A DNA stretch of 38,136 bases from Streptomyces sp. BR123 (GTDB taxonomy: Bacteria; Actinomycetota; Actinomycetes; Streptomycetales; Streptomycetaceae), in NCBI RefSeq assembly GCF_013401435.1, contig NZ_JACBGN010000042.1, positions 1-38,136 of the forward strand, written 5' to 3'. Position 1 is the stretch's first letter. Every line of letters begins with the position of its first letter. A model generated the notes under the pieces. The model had not been told where the DNA came from and searched no databases. It was given only the letters and a program-made list of their open reading frames with translations. Shown here in pieces: positions 24,762-33,560 of this stretch. The position numbers were made by a program, and so were the translations under genes.

Positions 24762-25220
24762 ATGGACGCATCACGAACCTCCACCGGCTTCCAGCTCGTG
24801 AACATGGCCCTGCTCACCGAAGGCCAGGAGTGCACGGGTACCGGCCCTCGCCCGGAGCGACCCGATCCGGTCGAGCTGCCCGAAGGGGCCCTGGTCACGC
24901 TGTGCCTCGTCTTCCGGCTGGGCCGGGACGTGGACGGGCTCACCTACACCGAGACACGGGTCCGGGACGGCACCGTCGAGGCGGCGCAGGAAACCCAGCT
25001 CGGCGGCTTCCGGGCCGGCGGCCCCTACGAGATCCACCTCCAGCCCGAGCGTCTTCCCATGGGGCACGCCGCATTCGGTATCTACGAGGTCCACGGGGTC
25101 TTCACCGACCGGCACCGGCGCCCGCTCGCCAGCGCGTACCGGCGCTACCGCATCACGCAGGCACCGGCACCCGGGTCCGAGGCCGCCGCACGCCCCGGCC
25201 CGGAGGCGTCGGCGGTCTGA
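24762..25220 (+). CDS. Small protein resembling a RhoGDI-type immunoglobulin-like domain
   Basis: A 152-residue soluble protein. Residues about 40-132 follow the core of eukaryotic Rho GDP-dissociation inhibitors in order and spacing: CLVFRLGRDVDGLTYTETRV (compare F-x-V-N-x-x-I-V-x-G-x-x-Y), ETQLGGFRAGGPYEIHL (G-S-Y-x-P-x-x-x-x-Y-x-F), ERLPMGHAAFGIYEVHGVFT (E-x-A-P-x-G-x-x-x-R-G-x-Y-x-x-x-x-x-F-T-D) and a final strand SAYRRYRIT. The isoprenyl-binding function cannot be assumed in a bacterium. The C-terminal tail is Pro/Ala-rich. The ATG at 24762 follows AGGGGCGGG. The gene stands alone between decayed stretches. Confidence 0.6.
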   Translation: MDASRTSTGFQLVNMALLTEGQECTGTGPRPERPDPVELPEGALVTLCLVFRLGRDVDGLTYTETRVRDGTVEAAQETQLGGFRAGGPYEIHLQPERLPMGHAAFGIYEVHGVFTDRHRRPLASAYRRYRITQAPAPGSEAAARPGPEASAV

Positions 25221-25852
25221 CCGCGGGCCCGGCACGAAGGCGCAGGTCCTGGTCCCCGACGCCGGCCCGGACGCCGTGGTGCTGATCGCTGCCCCGGTCG
25301 CGTGGCCCGGCCGTCTCGCTCCTCCCGGACGCCGTACGGCACGCGCGCCGCGCCTTGCCCGCCGCCGAATCCGACGCTCCGGTGCTTTCGCTGCTCGACG
25401 CGCCGGCCGGAGTGTCCGCGTCGGCGGGCCGAAGGGTCGGCGGGTCATGAACTCTATGAACGAAAGGATGACCGGGGTGGCCTCACGGGGCCATGGTCTG
25501 AGGGGACGTTACCGCCGGAACGCCGCGCGGTACGCCACCCGGTCGCGTCCGGGGCGGGCGGTCCGGGCTCTCCCCCACGGTGCCCGGATCCGGTCCGGGC
25601 GTGGGGCCGGAATTCGGCTGGGGCGTGCCGTCACGGATATTCCACCGCGTCCATGACAAGTTCCTCGCCTGTTTATCCGCGTTTTGCCTACGCGGCAGGC
25701 GCGCACGGCGCAGGAAAGGCGAACGGAAGTCCGGCGCAGAGAATGCGCCGATCGGACGGGGATACCGGAATCGGTCCCCGCCCGGAAGAATATGGCCGGA
25801 AACGGCCGGCGTACGGGGCGCCGACGGTTTCCGAACGGTAAATGGAAGCAAC
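25221..25852. other. Long gene-free stretch at the cluster border
   Basis: About 630 bases between convergent genes. The first 220 bases contain weak coding-like patches in shifted frames (DAVVLIAAPVAW, then LLPDAVRHARRALPAAESDA ending in a TGA near 25449) that may be a decayed gene. From about 25640 to 25850 the GC content falls visibly below the rest of the window (for example CTGTTTATCCGCGTTTTG), which is typical of intergenic or foreign DNA. I see no intact gene. Confidence 0.4.
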
Positions 25853-25891
25853 GAGGGCGCGGCCGGCACCGCTCGTGCCGGCCGCGCCCTC
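25853..25891 (-). terminator. Strong hairpin terminator after the agmatinase gene
   Basis: GAGGGCGCGGCCGGCAC (25853-25869) pairs perfectly over 17 bp with GTGCCGGCCGCGCCCTC (25875-25891) around a 5-nt loop. It starts 9 bases after the agmatinase stop codon on the minus strand. It closes the carboxylase-agmatinase operon and marks a likely cluster boundary. Confidence 0.88.
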
Positions 25892-25899
25892 CGCGGCGG

Positions 25900-26889
25900 T
25901 TATCCGCCCATCCCCCAGCGGACCGGGGCGATCTGCTTCGACATGATGGTGATGAGCTCGTAGGCGGCGTGCGATGCCGCGATCGAGGTGATGCCCGCAT
26001 GGTCGTAAGCGGGCGCGACCTCCACGATGTCGGCGGAGACCAGTCGGCAGTCGGCCAGCCCGCGCAGGATCTCCAGCAGTTCGCGGGAGGTCATGCCGCC
26101 CGCCTCGGGGGTGCCGGTGCCGGGGGCGTGCGCCGGGTCCAGGACGTCGATGTCGATGGAGACGTAGAGGGGCCGGTCGCCGACCCGTTCGCGCAGCTGC
26201 TGGGCTATCTCGTCGACCCCGCGCCGCATCACGTCCGCCGAGGTGACGATGCCGAAGCCGAGCTTGGCGTCCTCGTCGAGGTCCTTCTTGCCGTAGATGG
26301 GGCCGCGGGTGCCGACGTGGCACAGGGCGGAGGTGTCGATGACGCCCTCCTCCACGGCCCGGCGGAAGGGCATCCCGTGGGTGTACTGCTGGCCGAAGTA
26401 GTCGTCCCAGGTGTCCAGGTGGGCGTCGAAGTGCAGGACGGCGACGGGCCCGTGCTTCTTGGCCACGGAGCGCAGCAGCGGCAGCGCGATCGTGTGGTCG
26501 CCGCCGAGCGTCATCAAGCGGGCTCCACCGGCGAGCAGTTCGTCGGCGGCGGCTTCGATCGTCTCCACCGCCTCGGCCGTGTTGAACGGGTTGGCGCTGA
26601 TGTCGCCGGCGTCCGCGACCTGGCTGTAGTGGAAGGGGTAGACGTCCTGCGCCGGGTTGTAGGGGCGCAGGGTGCGGGACGCCTCGCGGATGGCGTTGCC
26701 GCCGAAGCGGGCGCCGGGGCGGTAGGTGACACCGCCGTCGAACGGGACGCCGACCACGGCGATGTCCGCCTTCTCCACCTGGTCGAGGCGGGGGATCCGG
26801 CCGAACGTGGCCTGACCGGCGAAGTGCAGCGTCCTGTCGGTCTCGGTCGGCGGCAGCGGCGGCGTCACGCCGTTGGGCTGGGCGGTCAT
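25900..26889 (-). CDS. speB: Agmatinase / guanidinobutyrase-type ureohydrolase
   Basis: A 329-residue arginase-superfamily enzyme that removes urea from a guanidino group. All Mn-binding motifs are present: His in [13 protein letters not shown], the cluster [13 protein letters not shown], and [19 protein letters not shown]. The length is normal. Family members act on agmatine, 4-guanidinobutyrate or related ends; sequence alone does not choose. It lies 25 nt downstream of the acyl-CoA carboxylase gene on the same strand and ends at a strong terminator, so it belongs to that operon. In aminopolyol polyketide clusters such an enzyme turns the guanidino terminus into an amine, which fits the neighbours here. 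Confidence 0.9.
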   Translation of the reverse strand: MTAQPNGVTPPLPPTETDRTLHFAGQATFGRIPRLDQVEKADIAVVGVPFDGGVTYRPGARFGGNAIREASRTLRPYNPAQDVYPFHYSQVADAGDISANPFNTAEAVETIEAAADELLAGGARLMTLGGDHTIALPLLRSVAKKHGPVAVLHFDAHLDTWDDYFGQQYTHGMPFRRAVEEGVIDTSALCHVGTRGPIYGKKDLDEDAKLGFGIVTSADVMRRGVDEIAQQLRERVGDRPLYVSIDIDVLDPAHAPGTGTPEAGGMTSRELLEILRGLADCRLVSADIVEVAPAYDHAGITSIAASHAAYELITIMSKQIAPVRWGMGG

Positions 26890-26914
26890 GGTGCGATCTG
26901 TGCCTTTCCAGGGG

Positions 26915-28471
26915 TCACTGCGGCGGGTTGCCGTGCTTGCGGGACGGCAGATCGGCGTGCTTGCTGCGGAGCATGGCGAGGGCGCCGATCAGCGTCCCGC
27001 GGGTCTCGGCGGGGTCGATGACGTCGTCGACGAGGCCGCGTTCGGCCGCGTAGTACGGGTGCATCAGCTCGGCCTTGTACTCCTTGACCATGCGGGCCCG
27101 CATGGCCTCGGGGTCCTCGGCCTCCGCGATCTGCTTGCGGAAGATGACGTTGGCGGCGCCCTCGGCGCCCATGACCGCGATCTCGTTGGTCGGCCAGGCG
27201 TAGGTTAGGTCCGCGCCGATGGACTGGGAGTCCATGACGATGTACGCGCCGCCGTAGGCCTTGCGCAGGATCAGGGAGATCCGCGGGACGGTGGCGTTGC
27301 AGTACGCGTAGAGCAGCTTGGCGCCGTGGCGGATGATGCCGCCGTGCTCCTGGTCGACACCCGGGAGGAAGCCGGGCACGTCCAGCAGGGTGATGATCGG
27401 GATGTTGAAGGCGTCGCACATCTGGACGAAGCGCGCGGCCTTCTCGGAGGCCTCGATGTCGAGGACGCCGGCCAGGGTCTGCGGCTGGTTGGCGACGATG
27501 CCGACGACCTGCCCGTCGAGGCGGGCCAGGGCGCAGATGATGTTGCGGGCCCAGCGCTCGTGGATCTCCAGGACGTCGCCGTCGTCGACGAGCTCCTCGA
27601 TCACCTTCAGCATGTCGTACGGGCGGTTGCCGTCGACCGGCACGAGCGTGAGCAGCGCCTCCGAACGCCGGTCCGCCGGGTCGCTGCCCGGCCAGTGCGG
27701 CGGGTTCTCGCGGTTGTTGGAGGGCAGCATCGAGATGAGGTAGCGCACCTCGGAGATGCAGGTCTCCTCGTCGTCGTACGCGAAGTGCGCCACGCCGGAG
27801 GTCTCGGCGTGGACGTCGGCGCCGCCCAGGCCGTTCTGGCTGATCTCCTCACCGGTGACGGCGCGCACGACGTCGGGGCCGGTGATGAACATCTGCGAGG
27901 TGTCGCGGACCATGAACACGAAGTCCGTCAGCGCCGGCGAGTACGCCGCGCCGCCCGCGCACGGGCCCAGCATCACCGAGATCTGCGGGATGACACCCGA
28001 GGCCCTGGTGTTGCGCTGGAAGATGCCGCCGTAGCCGGCGAGCGCCGAGACGCCCTCCTGGATGCGCGCGCCGGCGCCGTCGTTGAGGGAGACCAGTGGG
28101 GCACCCGCCGCGATGGCCATGTCCATGATCTTGTGGATCTTCGTGGCGTGGGCCTCGCCCAGCGCGCCGCCGAAGATCCGGAAGTCGTGCGCGTACACGA
28201 AGACCGTGCGGCCCTCGACCGTGCCCCAGCCGGTGATCACACCGTCGGTGTACGGCTTGCGGCCCTCCAGGCCGAAACCGGTCGCCCGGTGCCGGCGCAG
28301 CTGCTCGACCTCCCTGAAGGAACCCTCGTCGAGGAGCAGCGCGATGCGCTCCCGCGCCGTCAGCTTGCCCTTCGCGTGCTGGGCCTCGGTCGCCCGGTCA
28401 CTCGGTCCACGCCGCGCCTGCTCGCGCAGGGAGTGCAGCTCGGCCACCTTCCCGGTGAGGTTCGTCGTCAT
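26915..28471 (-). CDS. pccB: Acyl-CoA carboxylase beta subunit (carboxyltransferase)
   Basis: A 518-residue biotin-dependent carboxyltransferase making malonyl-, methylmalonyl- or ethylmalonyl-CoA. Crotonase-fold halves are complete: [19 protein letters not shown], oxyanion loops in [13 protein letters not shown] and [12 protein letters not shown], and the C-terminal [11 protein letters not shown] with [19 protein letters not shown]. The residue after GGAY is Ile (about 411). In Streptomyces PccB the matching position is Asp and favours propionyl-CoA, while Ile is found in the broader AccB type, so acetyl- and butyryl-CoA may also be used. The ATG at 28471 has GAGAGGGCGG upstream. It is first in an operon with agmatinase and probably supplies polyketide extender units; the biotinylated alpha subunit must be elsewhere. 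The symbol marks the family only. Confidence 0.92.
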   Translation of the reverse strand: MTTNLTGKVAELHSLREQARRGPSDRATEAQHAKGKLTARERIALLLDEGSFREVEQLRRHRATGFGLEGRKPYTDGVITGWGTVEGRTVFVYAHDFRIFGGALGEAHATKIHKIMDMAIAAGAPLVSLNDGAGARIQEGVSALAGYGGIFQRNTRASGVIPQISVMLGPCAGGAAYSPALTDFVFMVRDTSQMFITGPDVVRAVTGEEISQNGLGGADVHAETSGVAHFAYDDEETCISEVRYLISMLPSNNRENPPHWPGSDPADRRSEALLTLVPVDGNRPYDMLKVIEELVDDGDVLEIHERWARNIICALARLDGQVVGIVANQPQTLAGVLDIEASEKAARFVQMCDAFNIPIITLLDVPGFLPGVDQEHGGIIRHGAKLLYAYCNATVPRISLILRKAYGGAYIVMDSQSIGADLTYAWPTNEIAVMGAEGAANVIFRKQIAEAEDPEAMRARMVKEYKAELMHPYYAAERGLVDDVIDPAETRGTLIGALAMLRSKHADLPSRKHGNPPQ

Positions 28472-28557
28472 GTGCCGCCCTCTCGGCCCCGGCCCCGCCC
28501 CGCGACACGGGCGGGGCCCATCGGTTCCCGCCGGGCTCCAAAGGCCCGCGCCGCACC

Positions 28558-28623
28558 ATTAAACGAGCGGCCGCCACGACTCCTCCACCGTCTCCGACCC
28601 CTAATCTCCGCCCTGCCACCCCT
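28558..28623 (-). promoter_or_regulatory. AGGGGT-box promoter of the carboxylase-agmatinase operon
   Basis: On the minus strand two AGGGGT boxes (complement of 28618-28623 and 28597-28602) lie 21 bp apart, two helical turns, with a degenerate AGGGCG between. A TTTAAT -10-like element (complement of 28558-28563) starts 39 bp after the second box. Transcription would begin near 28551, about 80 nt before the ATG at 28471. The same box precedes three other genes of this region. Confidence 0.5.
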
Positions 28624-28632
28624 AGCGCGGAA

Positions 28633-28779
28633 ACAGTTCAATGCACGAGCACTTGAGGTTTCCTTGAGGTTTCCGGCGCACCGGGTGCGGCCGATTCGTT
28701 TGAAACGGGGGCGACTTGAGGGAGCGCCATTCCAAAGCAGCTCAGTTAGTCGACCCGTCGAGAGTTGGTACAGTTCAAT
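28633..28779. repeat. Direct repeat ACAGTTCAAT in the divergent promoter region
   Basis: ACAGTTCAAT occurs exactly at 28633-28642 and 28770-28779, 137 bp apart. The second copy overlaps a possible TACAGT -10 element (28769-28774) for the LAL regulator gene and forms part of a GTTC/GAAC inverted repeat. A perfect CGTTT-G-AAACG palindrome lies between them (28697-28707). Confidence 0.45.
28653..28674 (+). repeat. SARP-site-like tandem repeat (TTGAGGTTTCC x2)
   Basis: TTGAGGTTTCC is repeated twice without a gap (28653-28663 and 28664-28674). A heptamer TTGAGGT with an 11-bp period is the classical layout of SARP (OmpR-like) binding sites in Streptomyces. A third half-site, TTGAGG, lies at 28716-28721. 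No SARP gene is in the window. Confidence 0.5.
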
Positions 28780-28952
28780 CGAACCTGCGAACGGGAAGAA
28801 CCGGGCCGCCGTTTGACCTGCGGCGAGCGCTGAATTCCATGCGCTCCCCGGGCACGTCTTCCTGCATGCGCGGGAACTCGCATGAATAGCCATGTCATGC
28901 CATGGAACCGACATGCGATATTTCGCATCTCATCGGGGAGGCTTCCACAGAC

Positions 28953-31856
28953 ATGTTGGTGGAGCGGGACGAACAGATCGGCAAGCTGACCTACTGGGTG
29001 TCCGGCGCCGTCCGGCCCCACGGCAGCCCCTGCGGAAGCAGGAACGGCACCGGGCAGGGCACGGCCCCCGACGATCCCCCCAGACCCGGCCGGACGGCCG
29101 TGATCAGCGGCCCGGTCGCGTCCGGCAAGACCGCCCTGTTGCACCGCGTGCTGGAGCGGACGGCCGACTCGGGCATCCGGCTCCTGAGCGCCGTCACCTC
29201 CGCCGCGGAACAGGACATCCCCTTCGGCGTGGTGGAGGAACTGCTCCGCGACACGCGGGACGGCGCGGGCGGCCCCCTCGCCCTCCACGGGCCGCGCCCC
29301 GGCACCGACGGCCTCATCCCCGCCGAGACCCTCGTGGCCTTCCACGCCCGGCTCGCCGGCCTCGCGGCGCGCGGGCCCGTCCTGATCGCCATCGACGACG
29401 TCCAGTACGCCGACCCGCAGTCCCTGCACTGCCTCCTGTACGCAATGGGCCGGGCGCGCACCGCGGGCGCGCGCCTCTCCCTGCTCCTCACCCACGGCCC
29501 CGACGCGGGCACCTCCCCGCCGCGCGTCCTGGAGGAACTCCTCCGCCAAGCCGAAGGACCCCGCCTCCGGTTGGGCCCGCTCAGCCGGCAGGGCGTGGAA
29601 GAACTGCTGGCCCGCCGGGCCGGCGACGCCGCCCTCCCGGCCGCAACCGCCGCCGCCCACGGGCGCGGCGGCAGGCTCGCCGCCTCCCTGTACACGGCCA
29701 CCGGCGGCAACCCCCTGATGGTCCACAGCATCCTCGACGACCACCTGCCGCGGCTTCGGGCCGCCGAGGCCCCCGACGGCCCGCTCCACACCGGCGAGCA
29801 GTTCCTGCAGAACGCGCTGATCTGCGTCCACCGCACCGGCGCCGACGGCCTGCGGGTCGCGCAGGGCCTCGCCCTGCTGGGCGACGAGGCCCGCATCCCG
29901 CTGCTCGCCCGGCTGGTGGACGCCGAGGAGAGCACCGTGGAACAAGTGGTGGCCGCCCTCGACGACACGGGCATCCTGCAGGGAACCCGCTTCCGGCACG
30001 ACGCCGTACGCACGGCCGTCCTGGAGAGCCTCGCCGACGACGACGTGGCCCTGCTGCGCCGGCGCGCGGCGCGGCTGCTGTACGAGGCCGGGGCGGCGCC
30101 GATGGCCGTCGCCACCCACCTGATCGGCCACGGGCCGGGCGTGCCGGACGAGGACTGGGTCCCGGCGGTGCTGGGCGACGCCGCGCACACGGCTCTGGCC
30201 TCCCAGCAGGTGGGGTTCGCGGTGCGCTGCCTGCGGCTGGCGGAGCAGTGCTCCCGGGACGAGCGGGAGAGGCTGCGGCTCCGCGCCAGCACGGCCAAGT
30301 TCATCTGGCGGGTGAACCCGTCCGCCTGGGCGCACGAACTGCACCCGCTGAACGTCGCCTCGCACAACGGCACCCTGCCGGTCAGCGAGTCCCTGCGGCT
30401 CGTCGGCGACCTGCTGTGGAACGGCTGGATCGACGACGCGGCAACGGCGATCCAGCACGCCGTCGAAGGCCTGCGCGACACGCCCGACCCGACCCTCGCC
30501 GCCGAACTGCGCGGTGTACAGGCCGTGCTGGCCTCCACATACCCCACCCTGCTGGAGCGGATGGACGGTGCGCTCGGCCCGGCCTGGGACAGCGCGGAGC
30601 GCCCCGCGGCCCCCGCCGCGGAGGACGGCGTCATCGCCGCGACGGGGATCCTGCACGGGGTGTTGAGCGCGGGTTCCGGCGCCGACGAGGGGTTCACCGA
30701 GCAGGCCGAGCGGATCCTGGCCGGCACCCGCCTCACGGAGGAGAGCCACGTCACCGTACGGGCCTGCCTGCTGGCCCTGCTGTACGCGGACCGGCTGGGC
30801 GCGGCAGCCCAGTGGACCGACCGGCTGCTGGAGGAGGCCGCCGAGCGCGGCGCCCCCGGGTGGACGGCCGTCATGCAGGCCATGCGCGCGCACATGGCGC
30901 TGCGCCGCGGCGAACTGGCCGGCGCCCGACACCTCGCCGAGCAGGCGTTGGAGCAACTCCCGCCGCACGGCTGGGGCGTGGGCATCGGCATGCCGCTGTC
31001 CGCCCTCATCGAGGCACGGACCGCCATGGGCGACCACGAGGCGGCCGCCGCCCTGGTGGACCACCCGGTGCCGGAGCAGATGCTGATGACGCGCTACGGC
31101 ATCCACTACCTCTACGCGCGCGGCAGGCACCAGCTCGCCACCGGACGGCACCACGCGGCGCTCACGGACTTCATGCTCTGCGGGAAGCTCATGTGCGACT
31201 GGGACATGGACCGGCCGGGGCTGGCGCCCTGGCGGGTCGGGGTCGCGGAGGCCTCGCTGGCCCTCGGCAACCGGGACCAGGCGGAGCGGTACGCCCGGGA
31301 GCAGCTGGCCGAGCCCGCCGGGCCGAGGGTGCGCGGCATGGCCCTGCGGATCCTGGCGGGTGCACGGCCGCCGGCCGAGCGGCCGGCCCTGCTGGACCGG
31401 GCCGTGGCCCTGCTCCAGGACGAGGGCGACTCCCACGAGCTGGCCCGGGCCCTGACCGACCTCGGGTCGGCGTACGAGCTGCTCGGCGACGCGGCCCAGG
31501 GCAAGACCTGCACGCGCAGGGCCTGGCGGATCGCCGAGGGCTGCGGCGCCCGGGGCCTGTCGAACCGCCTCCGGTCCGACCCGCCGCCGCAGGGCGCGCC
31601 GCCGCAGCCGGAGACGGGCACGGCTCCGAGCCCCGTGCGGCCCCGGTCGTCCGCGGTGTCCAACCTGACGGACGCCGAACGGCGGGTGGCGGCGCTGGCC
31701 GCGCACGGGTACACCAACCGGGAGATCTCGGCGAAGCTGTTCATCACCGTCAGCACCGTGGAACAGCACCTGACCCGGGTCTACCGGAAGATCAACATCA
31801 CGCGCCGGCAGGACCTGCCGGTCAGTTGGGACATCGATGTCGCACACACGGCCTGA
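28953..31856 (+). CDS. LAL-family transcriptional regulator (large ATP-binding LuxR)
   Basis: A 967-residue LAL regulator, normal length for the class that activates polyketide clusters. The N-terminal ATPase has a Walker A AVISGPVASGKTALL (about 53-67) and a Walker B VLIAIDDVQYADP; the middle is a long helical TPR-like region; the C-terminal LuxR helix-turn-helix (about 904-955) reads LTDAERRVAALAAHGYTNRE and FITVSTVEQHLTRVYRKI. I chose ATG 28953 because GGGGAGG lies 11 nt upstream and the protein then starts MLVERDEQI, as in relatives; ATG 28902 (17 residues longer) has no ribosome binding site. The 3' end overlaps the metallophosphoesterase gene by 20 nt. Confidence 0.93.
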   Translation: MLVERDEQIGKLTYWVSGAVRPHGSPCGSRNGTGQGTAPDDPPRPGRTAVISGPVASGKTALLHRVLERTADSGIRLLSAVTSAAEQDIPFGVVEELLRDTRDGAGGPLALHGPRPGTDGLIPAETLVAFHARLAGLAARGPVLIAIDDVQYADPQSLHCLLYAMGRARTAGARLSLLLTHGPDAGTSPPRVLEELLRQAEGPRLRLGPLSRQGVEELLARRAGDAALPAATAAAHGRGGRLAASLYTATGGNPLMVHSILDDHLPRLRAAEAPDGPLHTGEQFLQNALICVHRTGADGLRVAQGLALLGDEARIPLLARLVDAEESTVEQVVAALDDTGILQGTRFRHDAVRTAVLESLADDDVALLRRRAARLLYEAGAAPMAVATHLIGHGPGVPDEDWVPAVLGDAAHTALASQQVGFAVRCLRLAEQCSRDERERLRLRASTAKFIWRVNPSAWAHELHPLNVASHNGTLPVSESLRLVGDLLWNGWIDDAATAIQHAVEGLRDTPDPTLAAELRGVQAVLASTYPTLLERMDGALGPAWDSAERPAAPAAEDGVIAATGILHGVLSAGSGADEGFTEQAERILAGTRLTEESHVTVRACLLALLYADRLGAAAQWTDRLLEEAAERGAPGWTAVMQAMRAHMALRRGELAGARHLAEQALEQLPPHGWGVGIGMPLSALIEARTAMGDHEAAAALVDHPVPEQMLMTRYGIHYLYARGRHQLATGRHHAALTDFMLCGKLMCDWDMDRPGLAPWRVGVAEASLALGNRDQAERYAREQLAEPAGPRVRGMALRILAGARPPAERPALLDRAVALLQDEGDSHELARALTDLGSAYELLGDAAQGKTCTRRAWRIAEGCGARGLSNRLRSDPPPQGAPPQPETGTAPSPVRPRSSAVSNLTDAERRVAALAAHGYTNREISAKLFITVSTVEQHLTRVYRKINITRRQDLPVSWDIDVAHTA

Positions 31857-32730
31857 CCCCGCGGCCGGGCCCGGACCCCGGCTGCTCGCGGTGAGCGACC
31901 TGCACATCGGGATGGCGGACAACCGGCCCATCACCGAGTCCCTGCAGCCGACCCACCCGGACGACTGGCTGATCGTCGCCGGTGACGTCGGCGAGCTGAC
32001 CGAGGACATCGAGTGGGCGCTGCGCCTGCTCGCCGGCCGCTTCGCCAAGGTGGTGTGGGCGCCGGGCAACCACGAGCTGTGGACGCCCCGCGAGGACCCG
32101 CTGCAGTCGCGCGGCGAGGAGCGCTACCGGTACCTGGTCGACCTGTGCCGCAGGCTGGGCGTGGCCACGCCCGAGGACCCCTGGCCCGTCTGGCGGGGGC
32201 CCGGCGGCCCGGTGGCCGTCGCCCCGCTGTTCCTGCTGTACGACTACACCTTCCGGGTGGCGGGGACCGCGACCAAGGAGGAGTCGCTGGCCCGGGCCCA
32301 CGAGGCCGGGGTCGTCTGCACGGACGAGTACCTCCTGCACCCCGACCCCCACCCGAGCCGGGACGCCTGGTGCAGGGCCCGCGTCGAGCAGACCCTGCGC
32401 CGGCTGGAGGCCCACGACCCGGCGGTGCCGCTCGTCCTCGTCAACCACTTCCCGCTGGTCCGCGAGCCCACGGACGTGCTGTGGCACCCGGAGTTCGCCC
32501 AGTGGTGCGGGACCGTGCTCACCGCGGACTGGCACCGCCGGTTCCGTACGGCCGCCGTGGTCTACGGGCACCTCCACATCCCCCGGACCACCTGGTACGA
32601 CGGGGTGCGCTTCGAGGAGGTGTCGATCGGCTACCCGCGCGAGTGGCGCCGGCGCGGCCATCCGAAGGGCCTTCTGCGGCAGATCCTGCCGTACGCCGGC
32701 CGTCCCGACGGCGAGGAGGCCCGGGCGTGA
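31837..32730 (+). CDS. Calcineurin-like metallophosphoesterase
   Basis: A 297-residue cytosolic metallophosphoesterase. The dinuclear-metal motifs are intact: D-x-H in AVSDLHIGMAD, G-D in IVAGDVGEL, G-N-H-E in APGNHELW, then His in VNHFPLV and G-H-x-H in VVYGHLHIPRT. The substrate is not known. The ATG at 31837 lies within the end of the LAL gene (20-nt overlap) and the stop overlaps the phosphopantetheinyl transferase start (GTGA), so the three are one translational unit. Genes of this type often sit next to Sfp-type transferases in streptomycete clusters; a role in carrier-protein or CoA housekeeping is only a guess. Confidence 0.9.
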   Translation: MSHTRPDPAAGPGPRLLAVSDLHIGMADNRPITESLQPTHPDDWLIVAGDVGELTEDIEWALRLLAGRFAKVVWAPGNHELWTPREDPLQSRGEERYRYLVDLCRRLGVATPEDPWPVWRGPGGPVAVAPLFLLYDYTFRVAGTATKEESLARAHEAGVVCTDEYLLHPDPHPSRDAWCRARVEQTLRRLEAHDPAVPLVLVNHFPLVREPTDVLWHPEFAQWCGTVLTADWHRRFRTAAVVYGHLHIPRTTWYDGVRFEEVSIGYPREWRRRGHPKGLLRQILPYAGRPDGEEARA

Positions 32731-33527
32731 TCGAGACGCTGATACCCGCGGAGGCCTGCGCGAGCGAGGCCTTCGGCCCGGACGGCTCGGCGGTCCTGTA
32801 CCCGCAGGAGGCGGCCCTGGTAGCCGCCGCGACGAACGAGCGGCGCGAGGAGTTCACCACCGTACGGGGCTGCGCCCGGCGTGCGCTGGCGGCCCTCGGG
32901 CTGCCGCCGGCGCCCGTCCTGCCCGGAAAGCGCAACGTGCCCCGGTGGCCGGCCGGGGTCGTCGGGAGCATGACCCACTGTTCCGGCTACCGGGCCGCGG
33001 TCCTCGCCCGGGACACCGACCTGATGGCGGTCGGCATCGACGCCGAGCCGCACCGGCCGCTGCCCCGGGGGGTGCTGGAGGCGATCGCCCTCCGAGAGGA
33101 GCTCGCCTGGGCGCGCACGCCGGTCGCCGGCGCGGCGCCGTTCCACCGGGACCGGCTGCTGTTCAGCGCGAAGGAAGCCGTATACAAAACCTGGTACCCC
33201 CTGGTGGGAACCGAGCTGGAGTTCGAGGACGCGCTCATCTCCTTCCACGAGGACAGCCCCGGCGACACCCTGGAGGCCGACCCCGGGGGCACCCCGGCCG
33301 CCGGCACGCGGGCCGGCACCTTCCGGGCCCGTGTGCTGCGTCCGGGAACCGCTCCCGGCGGGCACCCGGTGACGGCGTTCACCGGCCGCTGGACCGTACA
33401 CCGCGGCCTCGTCGCCACCGCGATCACCGTGCCCGCCCGCCCGCCGTCCGCGACGGCCGCGACGGCCGGCAGGGACGGCGACACGGCGGCCGGCACGGAC
33501 GGCGGGGTCGGTCACCCGGGTCGATAG
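32727..33527 (+). CDS. Sfp/EntD-type 4'-phosphopantetheinyl transferase
   Basis: A 266-residue enzyme that loads the phosphopantetheine arm of CoA onto acyl- or peptidyl-carrier proteins. Motifs in order: SMTHCSGYRAAVLA, the Mg-binding AVGIDAEPHRPLP, and the W/FSxKEAxYK signature RLLFSAKEAVYKTWYPL. The C-terminal tail after about residue 240 is Gly/Asp/Ala-rich and probably disordered. The GTG at 32727 overlaps the preceding stop by 4 nt and has GAGGAGG about 8 nt upstream. This is the enzyme needed to activate the PKS or NRPS expected to the right of the window. Confidence 0.94.
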   Translation: MIETLIPAEACASEAFGPDGSAVLYPQEAALVAAATNERREEFTTVRGCARRALAALGLPPAPVLPGKRNVPRWPAGVVGSMTHCSGYRAAVLARDTDLMAVGIDAEPHRPLPRGVLEAIALREELAWARTPVAGAAPFHRDRLLFSAKEAVYKTWYPLVGTELEFEDALISFHEDSPGDTLEADPGGTPAAGTRAGTFRARVLRPGTAPGGHPVTAFTGRWTVHRGLVATAITVPARPPSATAATAGRDGDTAAGTDGGVGHPGR

Positions 33528-33560
33528 GGGTTGTCCGGCTCCGGCGCCGCTGCGTAGCGT
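33525..33560 (+). promoter_or_regulatory. AGGGGT-box promoter of the flavin oxidase gene
   Basis: TAGGGGT (33525-33531) starts just inside the phosphopantetheinyl transferase stop codon. The -10-like TAGCGT (33555-33560) begins 29 bp after the A of the box. The block CCGCTGC-TAGCGT-GCGGGG is almost the same as in the ligase promoter at 37110-37143. Transcription would start near 33567. Confidence 0.6.

Noticed and set aside
28746..32069. Very long open frame antisense to the LAL gene (over 1,100 codons)
   Set aside because: It mirrors the GC-rich codon positions of the LAL gene, has no recognisable domain and no ribosome binding site; the plus-strand frame has clear ATPase and LuxR motifs.
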